A stretch of DNA of 9,503 nt from CAZBDU01 sp964490725 (GTDB taxonomy: Bacteria; Spirochaetota; Spirochaetia; SZUA-6; DRHE01), in assembly GCA_964490725.1 (NCBI GenBank), contig CAZBDU010000145.1:1-9503 (forward strand), given 5' to 3'. Made by a program: the position numbers and the translations under genes. Below the pieces are notes generated by a model. The model ran no database searches. It worked only from the letters and a program-made list of their open reading frames with translations, and was not told where the DNA came from. Of the stretch, positions 1-6,208 are shown one piece after another (the stretch's first letter is position 1; each line of letters starts with the position of its first letter).

Positions 1-172
1 CCTCCAGGTAGGGGGCGCGGGCGCCGTGCTCGTCGCAGTAGGCGCAGCCGGGCCGGCGGCGGTCCGGCCCGCGGTTGGGGCAGGAGAAGCCGCCGTCCAC
101 GGCCACCCGGTACACCGGCTCGCCGTAGCGCTCCTTCAGGTACTGCGCGTAGGAGCGAAAGGGGGCTTCCAT
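1..172 (-). CDS. YhcC/TIGR01212-type radical SAM protein, N-terminal part only
   Basis: Read on the minus strand from the ATG at 172-170, this frame gives 57 complete codons and leaves the window at position 1. The peptide contains YRVAVDGGFSCPNR (residues 21-34), then PGCAYCDEHGARAPYL (41-56). Cysteines C31, C43 and C46 form the widely spaced C-x11-C-x2-C cluster motif typical of the TIGR01212/YhcC radical SAM family, which binds a 4Fe-4S cluster and S-adenosylmethionine. The substrate of this family is not established, so no reaction is claimed. The opening residues (SYAQYLKERYGEPVYRV) match the usual family start, which supports the ATG at 172, although no good Shine-Dalgarno is visible before it. 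It is transcribed divergently from the heme operon and is probably not part of it. The C-terminal bulk of the protein lies outside the window. Family assignment is confident; function is unknown. Confidence 0.85.
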   Translation of the reverse strand, partial: MEAPFRSYAQYLKERYGEPVYRVAVDGGFSCPNRGPDRRRPGCAYCDEHGARAPYLE

Positions 173-208
173 CGGGACCAGGGTAGCCCCTGCGGCGCGG
201 CGGGCTCA

Positions 209-273
209 AGGGTGCGGCAGGGAGGGGGATGGCGCGGCCGGACGGGCCCGCCGCGGCGCCAGCGCCGCACCCT
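209..273. repeat. 10-bp inverted repeat in the divergent intergenic region
   Basis: The arms AGGGTGCGGC (209-218) and GCCGCACCCT (264-273) are perfectly complementary around a 45-nt GC-rich loop. The loop holds a smaller pairing, GGCGC (231-235) with GCGCC (256-260). The structure lies between the divergent yhcC-like gene and the operon promoter. It lacks a T-run on either strand, so it is not a convincing intrinsic terminator. In DNA this GC-rich such a pairing may be chance. Confidence 0.3.
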
Positions 274-274
274 C

Positions 275-303
275 TTGCGCAGAGCCGCGATCCGGTGTAC
301 AAA
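275..303 (+). promoter_or_regulatory. Candidate sigma70 promoter of the heme operon
   Basis: A -35-like TTGCGC (275-280) and a -10-like TACAAA (298-303) are separated by exactly 17 nt. The TACAAA is embedded in one of the very few AT-richer stretches of the window (298-314). The predicted start of transcription is about 309-311, leaving a leader of roughly 80 nt before the first gene at 392. The -35 matches the consensus at only three of six positions and the -10 at four of six, so this is a moderate prediction. Support comes from position: it is the only plausible promoter before nine tightly packed genes, and the palindrome at 310-325 starts where transcription should begin. Confidence 0.5.
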
Positions 304-309
304 GAGCAA

Positions 310-325
310 TACTGACCGGTCAGTA
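310..325. promoter_or_regulatory. Perfect 16-bp palindrome, probable TetR-family operator
   Basis: The sequence TACTGACCGGTCAGTA is a perfect 8+8 inverted repeat with no spacer. Its core, TGACCGGTCA, resembles operators of many TetR/AcrR-type regulators, which bind short, nearly perfect palindromes of about this size as dimers. It begins at the predicted transcription start of the heme operon, so a bound protein would block polymerase loading or escape. The operon itself encodes a TetR-family protein at 4039-4677, the obvious candidate ligand. The palindrome is directly visible; the pairing with that regulator is inference. The yhcC-like gene starts about 140 bp away on the other side, so control of both directions is possible but not indicated. 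Confidence 0.7.
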
Positions 326-382
326 CCGAACCTCCCGCGCCCGGGACGGTCCTGCCGGCTTACAGAACCTGCAACAAGCCCT

Positions 383-386
383 GGAG
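383..386 (+). promoter_or_regulatory. Ribosome binding site that fixes the first gene's start
   Basis: A GGAG lies 5 nt before the GTG at 392. The open frame continues upstream to an ATG at 26, but that extension is a low-complexity Arg/Gly/Ala-rich translation crossing the promoter and operator. The GGAG plus the onset of membrane-protein sequence right after 392 decide the start. A second in-frame GTG at 386 overlaps the GGAG and is less likely. Confidence 0.6.
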
Positions 387-391
387 TGGTC

Positions 392-1213
392 GTGGAGAGC
401 GGACTGTCCTACTGGGCGCTCGCCCTGTCCCTTGCCTACCTGGTGATGGCCTTCTTCTCCGGCGCCGTGTTCTTCACCGGCCGGCGGGCCTTCTCGGTGG
501 TGGTGGACGCGGCGCTGGTGATCGTGCCCCCCGCTCACCTGCTCTACCTGGTGGCCGTGGCTGTGGTGGAGCGCAAGGTGCCCCTCACCTCCTTCTTCGA
601 GGCGCTGTCCGCCATCGCCTTCCTGCTGGCCCTGGGCACGGCGCTGCTGTACTTCGCCGTGCGGGTCAAGAGCGCGCCGCTGTTCGCGCTGCCCCTGGTC
701 TTTCTCTTCCAGGTCATCTCCGCCGTGGGCACGCAGGTGGTGTATCTCCCCGAGCAGCTGTTCCGCTCCCCCCTGTTCGGGGCGCACACCCTGCTCACCC
801 TGCTGGGCTACGCCGCCTTCGGCTGCTCCATGGTGGCGGGGCTGATGTACCTGCACCTCTTCCGGCAGCTGAAGCGGCACAGGCTGCGCCGCATGTACGA
901 CCGCCTGCCGCCTCTGGAGCTGCTGGAGCGGGTGAACGAGGCGGCCCTGGTGTCGGGCTTCGTCTTCCTCACCGCCGGGATCCTCCTGGGGGGCATCCTG
1001 GCCCAGCGGGTGTGGGGCACCATCCCCCTGGAGGACCCCAAGATCCTGCTCTCAGGGGTCCTGTGGCTCATCTACGTGTTCGCGCTGGTGATGCGCAGGG
1101 GCTTTCGCTGGAGCGGCCGCAGGTTCAACACCCTGGGGGTGCTGGGCTTCGGCGCCCTGGTGGTCATCATGGCGGTGGTGCGCCTCCTGGTGCCTACCAT
1201 GCACAGGTTCTAG
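392..1213 (+). CDS. CcsA/HemX-like cytochrome c assembly family membrane protein
   Basis: From the GTG at 392 this encodes 273 residues, a normal length for short CcsA/HemX-type proteins found next to hemA. Hydrophobic segments at about 8-28, 36-58, 66-90, 97-115, 131-156, 187-207, 217-234 and 247-268 suggest eight membrane helices. Conserved-looking family features include the histidine in PPAHLLY (H49) and H132 in FGAHTLLTLLGYAAF. The region VWGTIPLEDPKILLSGVLWL (207-226) aligns with the family's tryptophan-rich WWD motif, normally WGxYWxWDPKE. Here WG, DPK and the later WLIY are kept, but the two inner tryptophans are replaced by I and L. CcsA proteins handle heme for cytochrome c maturation, while Bacillus HemX modulates the level of glutamyl-tRNA reductase; position two genes before hemA fits either role. 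It leads the operon, and the next gene starts 3 nt after its stop. The family call is firm; the exact role is open. Confidence 0.82.
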   Translation: MESGLSYWALALSLAYLVMAFFSGAVFFTGRRAFSVVVDAALVIVPPAHLLYLVAVAVVERKVPLTSFFEALSAIAFLLALGTALLYFAVRVKSAPLFALPLVFLFQVISAVGTQVVYLPEQLFRSPLFGAHTLLTLLGYAAFGCSMVAGLMYLHLFRQLKRHRLRRMYDRLPPLELLERVNEAALVSGFVFLTAGILLGGILAQRVWGTIPLEDPKILLSGVLWLIYVFALVMRRGFRWSGRRFNTLGVLGFGALVVIMAVVRLLVPTMHRF

Positions 1214-1216
1214 GCC

Positions 1217-1849
1217 GTGCATCTGTACCCGGTCTTCCTGAAGCTGGAGCAGGTTCCCGTGCTGGTGGTGGGCGGAGGGGCGGTGGCGGAGCGGAAGGCC
1301 GGCGGGCTGCTGGCCGCCGGCGCGGCGCTCACGGTGCTCTCCCCCGGGCTGACCGAGGGGCTGCTCGGCCTGCAGCGGGAGGGACGCATCGGGTGGCGCA
1401 GGCGCTCCTACCGCGAGGGAGACCTGGCCGGCTTCACCCTGGCCATCGCCGCCACCAGCGACCGGGAGGCCAACGCCCGCATCCGCGCGGAGGGGGCGCG
1501 GCGGGGGGTGCTGGTGAACGCTGTGGACGACCCCGACAACTGCGGCTTCTTCGTGCCGGCGGTGGCGCGGCGGGGCCCGCTGGCCCTGGCGGTCTCCACC
1601 TCCGGGCTCTCCCCCTACCTGGCGCGGCGGCTGCGGGAGGCGCTGGAGGGGAGGCTCTACCCGGGGATCGAGGCGGACCTGGAGCGCCTGGGCGCCCTGC
1701 GCCGCGCCGCCCGGGAGGCCGGCGGGGGGGAGGCCGGCGGCGGGCAGGGCGGTGACGCACAGGCGGGCGGGGCACGGTCGGGCGGCGCAGGGACCGGCGG
1801 CGTGGAGCCCCTGGTGGGCGAAATTCTCGCGCGGATGGGACTGTCATGA
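1217..1849 (+). CDS. Precorrin-2 dehydrogenase / possible sirohydrochlorin ferrochelatase (SirC/Met8/CysG N-terminal type)
   Basis: A 210-residue protein starting at GTG 1217, where the usual family opening (YPVFLKLEQVPVLVVGGGAVAERK, residues 4-27, split here only for naming) begins at once. VGGGAVAERK (18-27) is the Rossmann NAD-binding glycine motif. NAVDDPDNCGFFVPA (101-115) carries D104, aligned with the catalytic aspartate of CysG. STSGLSPYLARRLRE (127-141) is the conserved serine-rich active-site segment. It oxidises precorrin-2 to sirohydrochlorin with NAD, and relatives of this type can also insert iron to give siroheme. That fits an operon using siroheme as a heme precursor and containing no separate ferrochelatase. 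Oddly, residues about 168-195 are a Gly/Ala-rich repeat tail instead of a clear helical C-terminal domain, followed by a short conserved-looking end (VEPLVGEILARMGLS). Its TGA overlaps the hemA ATG in an ATGA. No strong Shine-Dalgarno is seen, so translation probably depends on the upstream gene. Confidence 0.9.
   Translation: MHLYPVFLKLEQVPVLVVGGGAVAERKAGGLLAAGAALTVLSPGLTEGLLGLQREGRIGWRRRSYREGDLAGFTLAIAATSDREANARIRAEGARRGVLVNAVDDPDNCGFFVPAVARRGPLALAVSTSGLSPYLARRLREALEGRLYPGIEADLERLGALRRAAREAGGGEAGGGQGGDAQAGGARSGGAGTGGVEPLVGEILARMGLS
1713..1800 (+). repeat. GC-rich tandem repeat coding a Gly/Ala tail in the precorrin-2 dehydrogenase
   Basis: A 13-nt unit, GGGAGGCCGGCGG, occurs at 1713-1725 and again at 1728-1740, a 15-nt (five-codon) period that stays in frame and encodes EAGG units. 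Further degenerate GGCGGG blocks follow to about 1800. The translated stretch (about residues 166-195) is Gly, Ala, Glu and Gln with almost no hydrophobic residues, so it is probably disordered. Slippage expansion would explain it. Confidence 0.7.
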
Positions 1850-3111
1850 TCGGTGTGGTGGGGGTCAATCACTCAAGCGCCCCGGTGGAGCTGCGGGAGC
1901 TGTTCGTCTTCAGCGAGGAGGAGATCGAGCGCTTTGCCGGCTCCCTCCCGGAGGCGGGGCCCTTCCCGGAGCTGGTGGTGCTTTCCACCTGCAACCGCAC
2001 GGAGCTGTACTTCAACTCCTCCCGGCCCTGCGAGCGCCGGGACGTGAACGCCCTGATCCGCGCCCTTACCGGCTTCAAGGGCATCGAGGCGGAGGTGAAG
2101 CCCTACTTCTACTCCTACATCGAGGATCGCGCGGTGGTGCACCTGTTCCGGGTAGCCGCGGGCCTCAACTCCATGGTGCTGGGGGAGAACCAGATCCTGG
2201 GCCAGGTGAAGGAGGCCTACCGGATCAGCGCCTCCCGCAAGCTCACCGGCACGGTCTTGAACCGCCTCTTTCACCGCGCCTTCGAGGTGGGCAAGGTGGT
2301 ACGCACCACCACGGCCATCAACGAGGGCGCCTCCTCGGTGAGCTACGCCGCCGTGGAGCTGGCCTCCAAGATCTTCGCCTCCCTGGAGGAGCACCCGGTG
2401 CTTCTGATCGGCGCCGGGCAGACCGGTGAGCTGGTGCTGCAGAGCCTGGCGCACCGCGGCAGCAGCCACCTGCACGTCACCAACCGCACGGCAAGCCGCG
2501 CCTCGGACCTGGCGGAGAGGTACGGGGCGGAGGCCCTGCCCTTCGACCGCCTGGGGGAGCACCTCCAGCACGCGGACATCGTGATCACCTCCACCGCCTC
2601 GCGCACGCCCCTGGTGGACGCCGGGCTGATGCGAAAGGTCATGCAGGAACGCCATGGGCGGCCCATCTTTCTGATCGACCTCTCCGTGCCCCGGGACGTG
2701 GACGAGACGGTGCGGGCCATCGAGGGGGTCTTCGCCTACGACATCGACGACCTGCAGATGGTGGTGGCCCACAACAGCGAGCGCAGGAAGCAGGAGATCG
2801 CCAAGGCGGAGCAGGCCATCCAGAGCTACACCCGGGACTTCTTCGCCTGGCTGGCCACCCTGGAGCTCAGCCCCACCATCGCCAGGCTGAAGGAGAAGCT
2901 GCAGGGAGTGGCCCGCGGCGAGCTGGAGGGGCTGAAGAGCAGGATGAGCGAGGACAGCTACCGCAGGGTCCAGGAGTTCGCCGAGTTCCTGCAGGGAAAG
3001 TACCTGGGGCTGATCGTGAAGAACCTGAAGAGCCTCTCCCGGGACGGACAGCAGCTGGAGACCATCGAGCTGGTGAACCAGCTCTTCGAGCTGCGCGGGG
3101 GCGAGGGATGA
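1846..3111 (+). CDS. hemA: Glutamyl-tRNA reductase
   Basis: This 421-residue protein has the family's usual length and domain order. It reduces glutamate charged on tRNA(Glu) to glutamate-1-semialdehyde with NADPH, the first committed step of C5-pathway tetrapyrrole synthesis. The N-terminal catalytic domain has GVNHSSAPVELRE (6-18) and the nucleophile C49 in STCNRTE (47-53). GLNSMVLGENQILGQVKEAY (106-125) is the signature region. The NADPH domain shows IGAGQTGE (188-195), then VTNRT (211-215) and IDLSVPRDVD (277-286). A long helical dimerisation domain fills about 315-415. The ATG at 1846 overlaps the previous stop as ATGA, with a weak purine tract (GGATGGGA, 1832-1839) before it, and the frame ends in another ATGA with hemC. 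No partner hemL is in the window, so semialdehyde aminomutation must be encoded elsewhere or further downstream. Confidence 0.97.
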   Translation: MIGVVGVNHSSAPVELRELFVFSEEEIERFAGSLPEAGPFPELVVLSTCNRTELYFNSSRPCERRDVNALIRALTGFKGIEAEVKPYFYSYIEDRAVVHLFRVAAGLNSMVLGENQILGQVKEAYRISASRKLTGTVLNRLFHRAFEVGKVVRTTTAINEGASSVSYAAVELASKIFASLEEHPVLLIGAGQTGELVLQSLAHRGSSHLHVTNRTASRASDLAERYGAEALPFDRLGEHLQHADIVITSTASRTPLVDAGLMRKVMQERHGRPIFLIDLSVPRDVDETVRAIEGVFAYDIDDLQMVVAHNSERRKQEIAKAEQAIQSYTRDFFAWLATLELSPTIARLKEKLQGVARGELEGLKSRMSEDSYRRVQEFAEFLQGKYLGLIVKNLKSLSRDGQQLETIELVNQLFELRGGEG

Positions 3112-4049
3112 GGGTGCCCCTGCGCATCGGCACCCGGGGCAGCGCCCTGGCCCTGGCCCAGGCGGCCCTGGTGCGGGAGGCGCTGCGGCGGGCCGCCCCG
3201 GAGCTGGCCACGGAGATCGTGCCCATCCGCACCCAGGGGGACCGCGTGCTGGACCGTCCGCTCGCCGAGGTCGGGGGCAAGGGGCTGTTCATACGGGAGA
3301 TCGAGGAGGCCCTGCAGGAGGGACGGATCGACCTGGCGGTGCACAGCCTCAAGGACCTGCCCACGGAGCTGCCCGGGGCCCTGGTCCTGGGGGCGGTGCT
3401 GGAGCGGGGGGACCCCCGGGACGCCCTGGTGAGCCGTGGAGGGCTGACCCTGGCGCAGATGAGCCCCGGCAGCCGCGTCGGCACCTCCAGCCTGAGGCGG
3501 CGGGCGCAGCTGCTGGCCGCCTGCGGCGGCAGGGTGGAGGTGGTGGACATCCGGGGCAACCTGGACACCCGGGTGCGGAAGATGCGCGAGGGGCAGTGCG
3601 AGGCGCTGGTGCTGGCGGCCAGCGGGCTGGCCCGGGCGGGGCTGGAGGAGCCGATCGCGGAGCTCCTGGATCCGGAGGTGATGCTGCCCGCGGTCTGCCA
3701 GGGAATCATCGGCGTGGAGACCCGCCGCGATGAGCCGGAGGTGGCCGAGCTGATGCGGAGGGTGGACCACCCGCCGACTCACCGGGCGGCGCTGGCCGAG
3801 CGCGCCTTCCTGCGCCGGATCGAAGGGGGCTGCCTGGTGCCGGCGGCCTGCCTGGCCGTGGAGGAGGCTCAGGGCTGCACGGTCACGGGCCTGGCCGCCA
3901 GCCTGGACGGCCGGACGGTGCTGCGCCGCAGCGCCCGCGGAGCGGTCCCGGAGATGGAGGCGCTGGCCGTGGGGGTGGCGGAGGGCATTCTTGCGGAGGG
4001 AGGAACGGAGATCCTGGAAGCGATCCGGGGAGGCGGGCGTGCGCGATAA
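3108..4049 (+). CDS. hemC: Hydroxymethylbilane synthase (porphobilinogen deaminase)
   Basis: A 313-residue enzyme that polymerises four porphobilinogens into hydroxymethylbilane. The N-terminus RIGTRGSALALAQA (6-19) is the family signature. RTQGD (41-45), GGKGLFIREIE (56-66) and HSLKDLP (79-85) follow; D83 aligns with the catalytic aspartate. GTSSLRRRAQL (125-135) and DIRGNLDTR (147-155) are the substrate and cofactor arginine regions. C242 in EGGCLVPAA is the cysteine that carries the dipyrromethane cofactor, at the same number as in the E. coli enzyme. One deviation is PAVCQG (194-199), where most family members have PAxGQG, placing C197 at a usually glycine position. The start ATG overlaps the hemA stop by 4 nt, and the 3' end overlaps the TetR gene by 11 nt, consistent with translational coupling. 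Length and all catalytic motifs are intact. Confidence 0.96.
   Translation: MRVPLRIGTRGSALALAQAALVREALRRAAPELATEIVPIRTQGDRVLDRPLAEVGGKGLFIREIEEALQEGRIDLAVHSLKDLPTELPGALVLGAVLERGDPRDALVSRGGLTLAQMSPGSRVGTSSLRRRAQLLAACGGRVEVVDIRGNLDTRVRKMREGQCEALVLAASGLARAGLEEPIAELLDPEVMLPAVCQGIIGVETRRDEPEVAELMRRVDHPPTHRAALAERAFLRRIEGGCLVPAACLAVEEAQGCTVTGLAASLDGRTVLRRSARGAVPEMEALAVGVAEGILAEGGTEILEAIRGGGRAR
4027..4033 (+). promoter_or_regulatory. Strong ribosome binding site fixing the TetR start inside hemC
   Basis: GGGGAGG lies 5 nt before the GTG at 4039, within the last codons of hemC. The open frame extends upstream to an ATG at 3991, but those residues are hemC coding read in another frame. The Shine-Dalgarno and the normal short N-terminus before the helix-turn-helix support 4039. 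Confidence 0.65.
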
Positions 4050-4677
4050 TCGCGACCAGAAGCTGGAGCGCGTGCTGGCCGCGGCGGCGCAGCTGTTCGC
4101 GGTCTCGGATTTCCAGCACGTCTGCATGGAGGAGATCGCCGCCCGCGCCCGGGTGGGCAAGGGCACCCTGTACAACCTCTTCGAGTCCAAGGAGGACCTG
4201 TACTACTCCATCATCGCCAGGCGCCTGGCGGAGCTGCTCACCATCCTGGAGCGGGCCTACGAGAGCCGGGAGGAAACCCTGAAGAACCTGCGCAGCCTGA
4301 TTCTGCACCTGCACAAGTTCATGTCCAAGCATCCCCACTTCTACCTGATCTGGAAGCGGGAGGAGAGCTCCATCGAGGAGCAGGACCGCCGGGGGATCGC
4401 CGGGCTGCACCGGCGCATCCGCCGCCTGGTGCTGCGCGTCCTGCAGCAGGGGGCGCGGGAGGGGGTGATCCGGGCCGGGCTGGACCACGAGCTGGCCGCC
4501 AGGCTTCTGCTGGGCATGGTGGAGGCGCTGCGCAAGAGCCCCGACACCGTGTACAGCCGCGAGAAGAGCATCGACGACCTGCTGGCCATCCTGCTGGCGG
4601 GCATCGGCGTGGCCGGAGTGGAGGTGCGGGTGAGCTACGACCGCTACCGGCACAGGAGAGCGGCGGATGGAAGCTGA
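4039..4677 (+). CDS. TetR/AcrR-family transcriptional regulator embedded in the heme operon
   Basis: From GTG 4039 this encodes 212 residues, standard TetR length. Residues about 8-55 form the DNA-binding domain: RVLAAAAQLF (11-20), then MEEIAARARVGKGTLYNLF (30-48) and ESKEDLYYSII (49-59), with the characteristic GKGTLYNLF-SKEDLY recognition region. The C-terminal part is helical and matches no ligand class I can name. It has a cluster of four histidines in eleven residues (H90, H92, H98, H100 in the HLHKFMSKHPH region), and H27 and C29 lie in the DNA-binding domain. The gene overlaps hemC and cobA-hemD by 11 nt each, so it is co-transcribed with the enzymes. A perfect palindrome at the operon promoter (310-325) is its likely target, making it a probable autorepressor. 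The ligand is unknown; heme, siroheme or a porphyrin are plausible from context only. Confidence 0.92.
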   Translation: MRDNRDQKLERVLAAAAQLFAVSDFQHVCMEEIAARARVGKGTLYNLFESKEDLYYSIIARRLAELLTILERAYESREETLKNLRSLILHLHKFMSKHPHFYLIWKREESSIEEQDRRGIAGLHRRIRRLVLRVLQQGAREGVIRAGLDHELAARLLLGMVEALRKSPDTVYSREKSIDDLLAILLAGIGVAGVEVRVSYDRYRHRRAADGS

Positions 4678-6208
4678 AGCGGGAATCGTCCACCTGGTGG
4701 GAGCCGGCCCCGGAGACCCGGGGCTGCTCACCCTGAGGGCCCAGGCGCTGCTGGCCCGCGCCCAGGTGGTGGTCTACGACCACCTGGCCAACCAGGAGCT
4801 GCTCTCCGCCTGCCCCCCGGGGGCCGAGCGCATCTACGTGGGCAAGATGGCCGGCCGCCACTGCCTGCCCCAGGGGGAGATCAACCGGCTGCTGGCACAG
4901 AAGGCCCGGGAGGGCAAGGTGGTGGTGCGCCTGAAGGGGGGAGACCCCTTCGTGTTCGGCCGCGGCGGGGAGGAGGCCCTGGAGCTGGCCAGGAGCGGCA
5001 TCCCCTTCACGGTGGTCCCGGGGGTCACCGCTGCGGTGGCGGCGGCCGCCTACGCGGGCATCCCCTTCACCCACCGCGGTCTTGCCTCCAGCGCCGCCCT
5101 GGTCACCGGGCACGAGGACCCCTCCAAGGAGGAAAGCGAGGTGGCCTGGGAGCAGCTGGCCGCCGGGGCCGGCACTTTGGCGGTCTACATGGGGGTGAAG
5201 ACCCTTCCGGCGGTGGCCGCCCGCCTGATGGCCGGCGGCAGGCCCGCCTCCACGCCGGCCGCCCTGGTCCGCTGGGGCACCCTCAACCGACAGCAGACCC
5301 TGGAGGCCACCCTGGGGGAGATTGCCTCCCTGGCCGAGCGGCAGGATTTCGGCCCCCCCGCCGTCCTGCTGGTGGGGGAGGTGGTGGCGCTGCGGCGGGA
5401 GCTGCGCTGGTTCGACACCAGGCCCCTCTTCGGGCGCCCGGTGGTGGTGACCCGCAGCCGCACCCAGGCCTCCGGGCTGGCCCGGGGGCTCTCGGAGCTG
5501 GGCGCCGAGGTCCGCGAGCTTCCCACCATCGAGATCCAGCCGGTGGAGGAGCCGCCGGGGCTGGCGGAGGCGCTGGCCTCCCTGAGCTCCTTCTCCTGGC
5601 TGGTGCTCACCTCCACCAACGCGGTGGAGCTGTTCTTCCGCCACTTGGAAGCGGCGGGGCTGGACGCCCGCAGCCTTGCCGGGGTGCGGGTGGCCGCCAT
5701 CGGGGGGCAAACCGCCTCCCGCCTGGCCGGCTTCGGCATCCGGGCGGACCTGGTGCCGGAGCGCTTCACCTCGGAGGCCGCCCTGGAGAGCTTTGCCCGC
5801 CGCCAGGAGAGCTACGCCGGCGAGCGGTTCCTGCTGCCGGGCTCGGAGATCGCCCGCGACCTCCTGCCGGAGGGACTTTCGCGCCTGGGCGGGGAGGTGG
5901 TGCGCGTCCCGCTGTACCGCAACCGGGTCCCGGTCTACACCCCGGAGGAGCTTGACCGGGTCTTCGGCGAGCCCCGGCAGATGGTGACCTTCACCAGCTC
6001 CTCCACCGTGACGCACCTGGCGGAGATCCTGGAGCGCTCGGGGCGCAGCCGCTACCTGGAGCGCATCGAGGGGGTCTGCATCGGGCCGGTCACCGCCGCC
6101 ACCGCCAGGGAGCGGAACATGCGGGTGGTCCTGGAGGCGCAGCCCCACACCATCCCCGGCCTTCTCCAGGCCATACGGCGACACTTCAGCCCGAAGGAGG
6201 CGCAATGA
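4667..6208 (+). CDS. cobA-hemD: Uroporphyrinogen-III C-methyltransferase / uroporphyrinogen-III synthase fusion
   Basis: A 513-residue two-domain enzyme. Residues about 5-248 are SUMT (CobA): HLVGAGPGDPGLLTLRA (9-25), YDHLAN (37-42), RLKGGDPFVFGRGGEE (88-103), VVPGVTAA (116-123) and YAGIPFTHRG (129-138), the standard SAM and substrate motifs. It methylates uroporphyrinogen III at C2 and C7 to precorrin-2. Residues about 255-505 are uroporphyrinogen-III synthase (HemD), which cyclises hydroxymethylbilane with D-ring inversion: PVVVTRSRTQASGLA (258-272), LVLTSTNAVE (312-321), AAIGGQTA (343-350) and the late TFTSSSTV (441-448). Fusions of this type are common in clostridia and deltaproteobacteria. 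One polypeptide catalyses consecutive steps, diverting uroporphyrinogen III towards siroheme. The ATG at 4667 is preceded by AGGAG (4654-4658) 8 nt upstream, inside the TetR gene. The stop overlaps the ahbC ATG as ATGA. Confidence 0.96.
   Translation: MEAEAGIVHLVGAGPGDPGLLTLRAQALLARAQVVVYDHLANQELLSACPPGAERIYVGKMAGRHCLPQGEINRLLAQKAREGKVVVRLKGGDPFVFGRGGEEALELARSGIPFTVVPGVTAAVAAAAYAGIPFTHRGLASSAALVTGHEDPSKEESEVAWEQLAAGAGTLAVYMGVKTLPAVAARLMAGGRPASTPAALVRWGTLNRQQTLEATLGEIASLAERQDFGPPAVLLVGEVVALRRELRWFDTRPLFGRPVVVTRSRTQASGLARGLSELGAEVRELPTIEIQPVEEPPGLAEALASLSSFSWLVLTSTNAVELFFRHLEAAGLDARSLAGVRVAAIGGQTASRLAGFGIRADLVPERFTSEAALESFARRQESYAGERFLLPGSEIARDLLPEGLSRLGGEVVRVPLYRNRVPVYTPEELDRVFGEPRQMVTFTSSSTVTHLAEILERSGRSRYLERIEGVCIGPVTAATARERNMRVVLEAQPHTIPGLLQAIRRHFSPKEAQ

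Noticed and set aside
209..273. Inverted repeat considered as an intrinsic terminator or riboswitch-like element.
   Set aside because: There is no T-run on either strand, it lies upstream of the predicted promoter, and no known cobalamin or other riboswitch consensus is apparent. It is kept only as a low-confidence repeat.
26..391. Upstream extension of the first operon gene's frame to an ATG at 26.
   Set aside because: The extra residues are Arg/Gly/Ala-rich with no family resemblance. They cross the antisense yhcC-like start, the promoter and the palindrome, and a GGAG-GTG start exists at 392.
2420..2429. A second possible TetR-type half site (AGACCGGTGA) inside hemA.
   Set aside because: It is an imperfect palindrome within the codons of the hemA NADPH motif, and matches the operator only in the GACCGGT core.
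2958..4190. Minus-strand open frame of 410 codons opposite hemC.
   Set aside because: It is an antisense shadow of hemC and the hemA end, with no recognisable motif or ribosome binding site.
4319..6205. Minus-strand open frame of 628 codons opposite the TetR and cobA-hemD genes.
   Set aside because: Its translation is low-complexity Gly/Gln/His/Pro-rich, as expected for the antisense of a GC-rich gene, and the plus strand holds clear enzyme motifs throughout.
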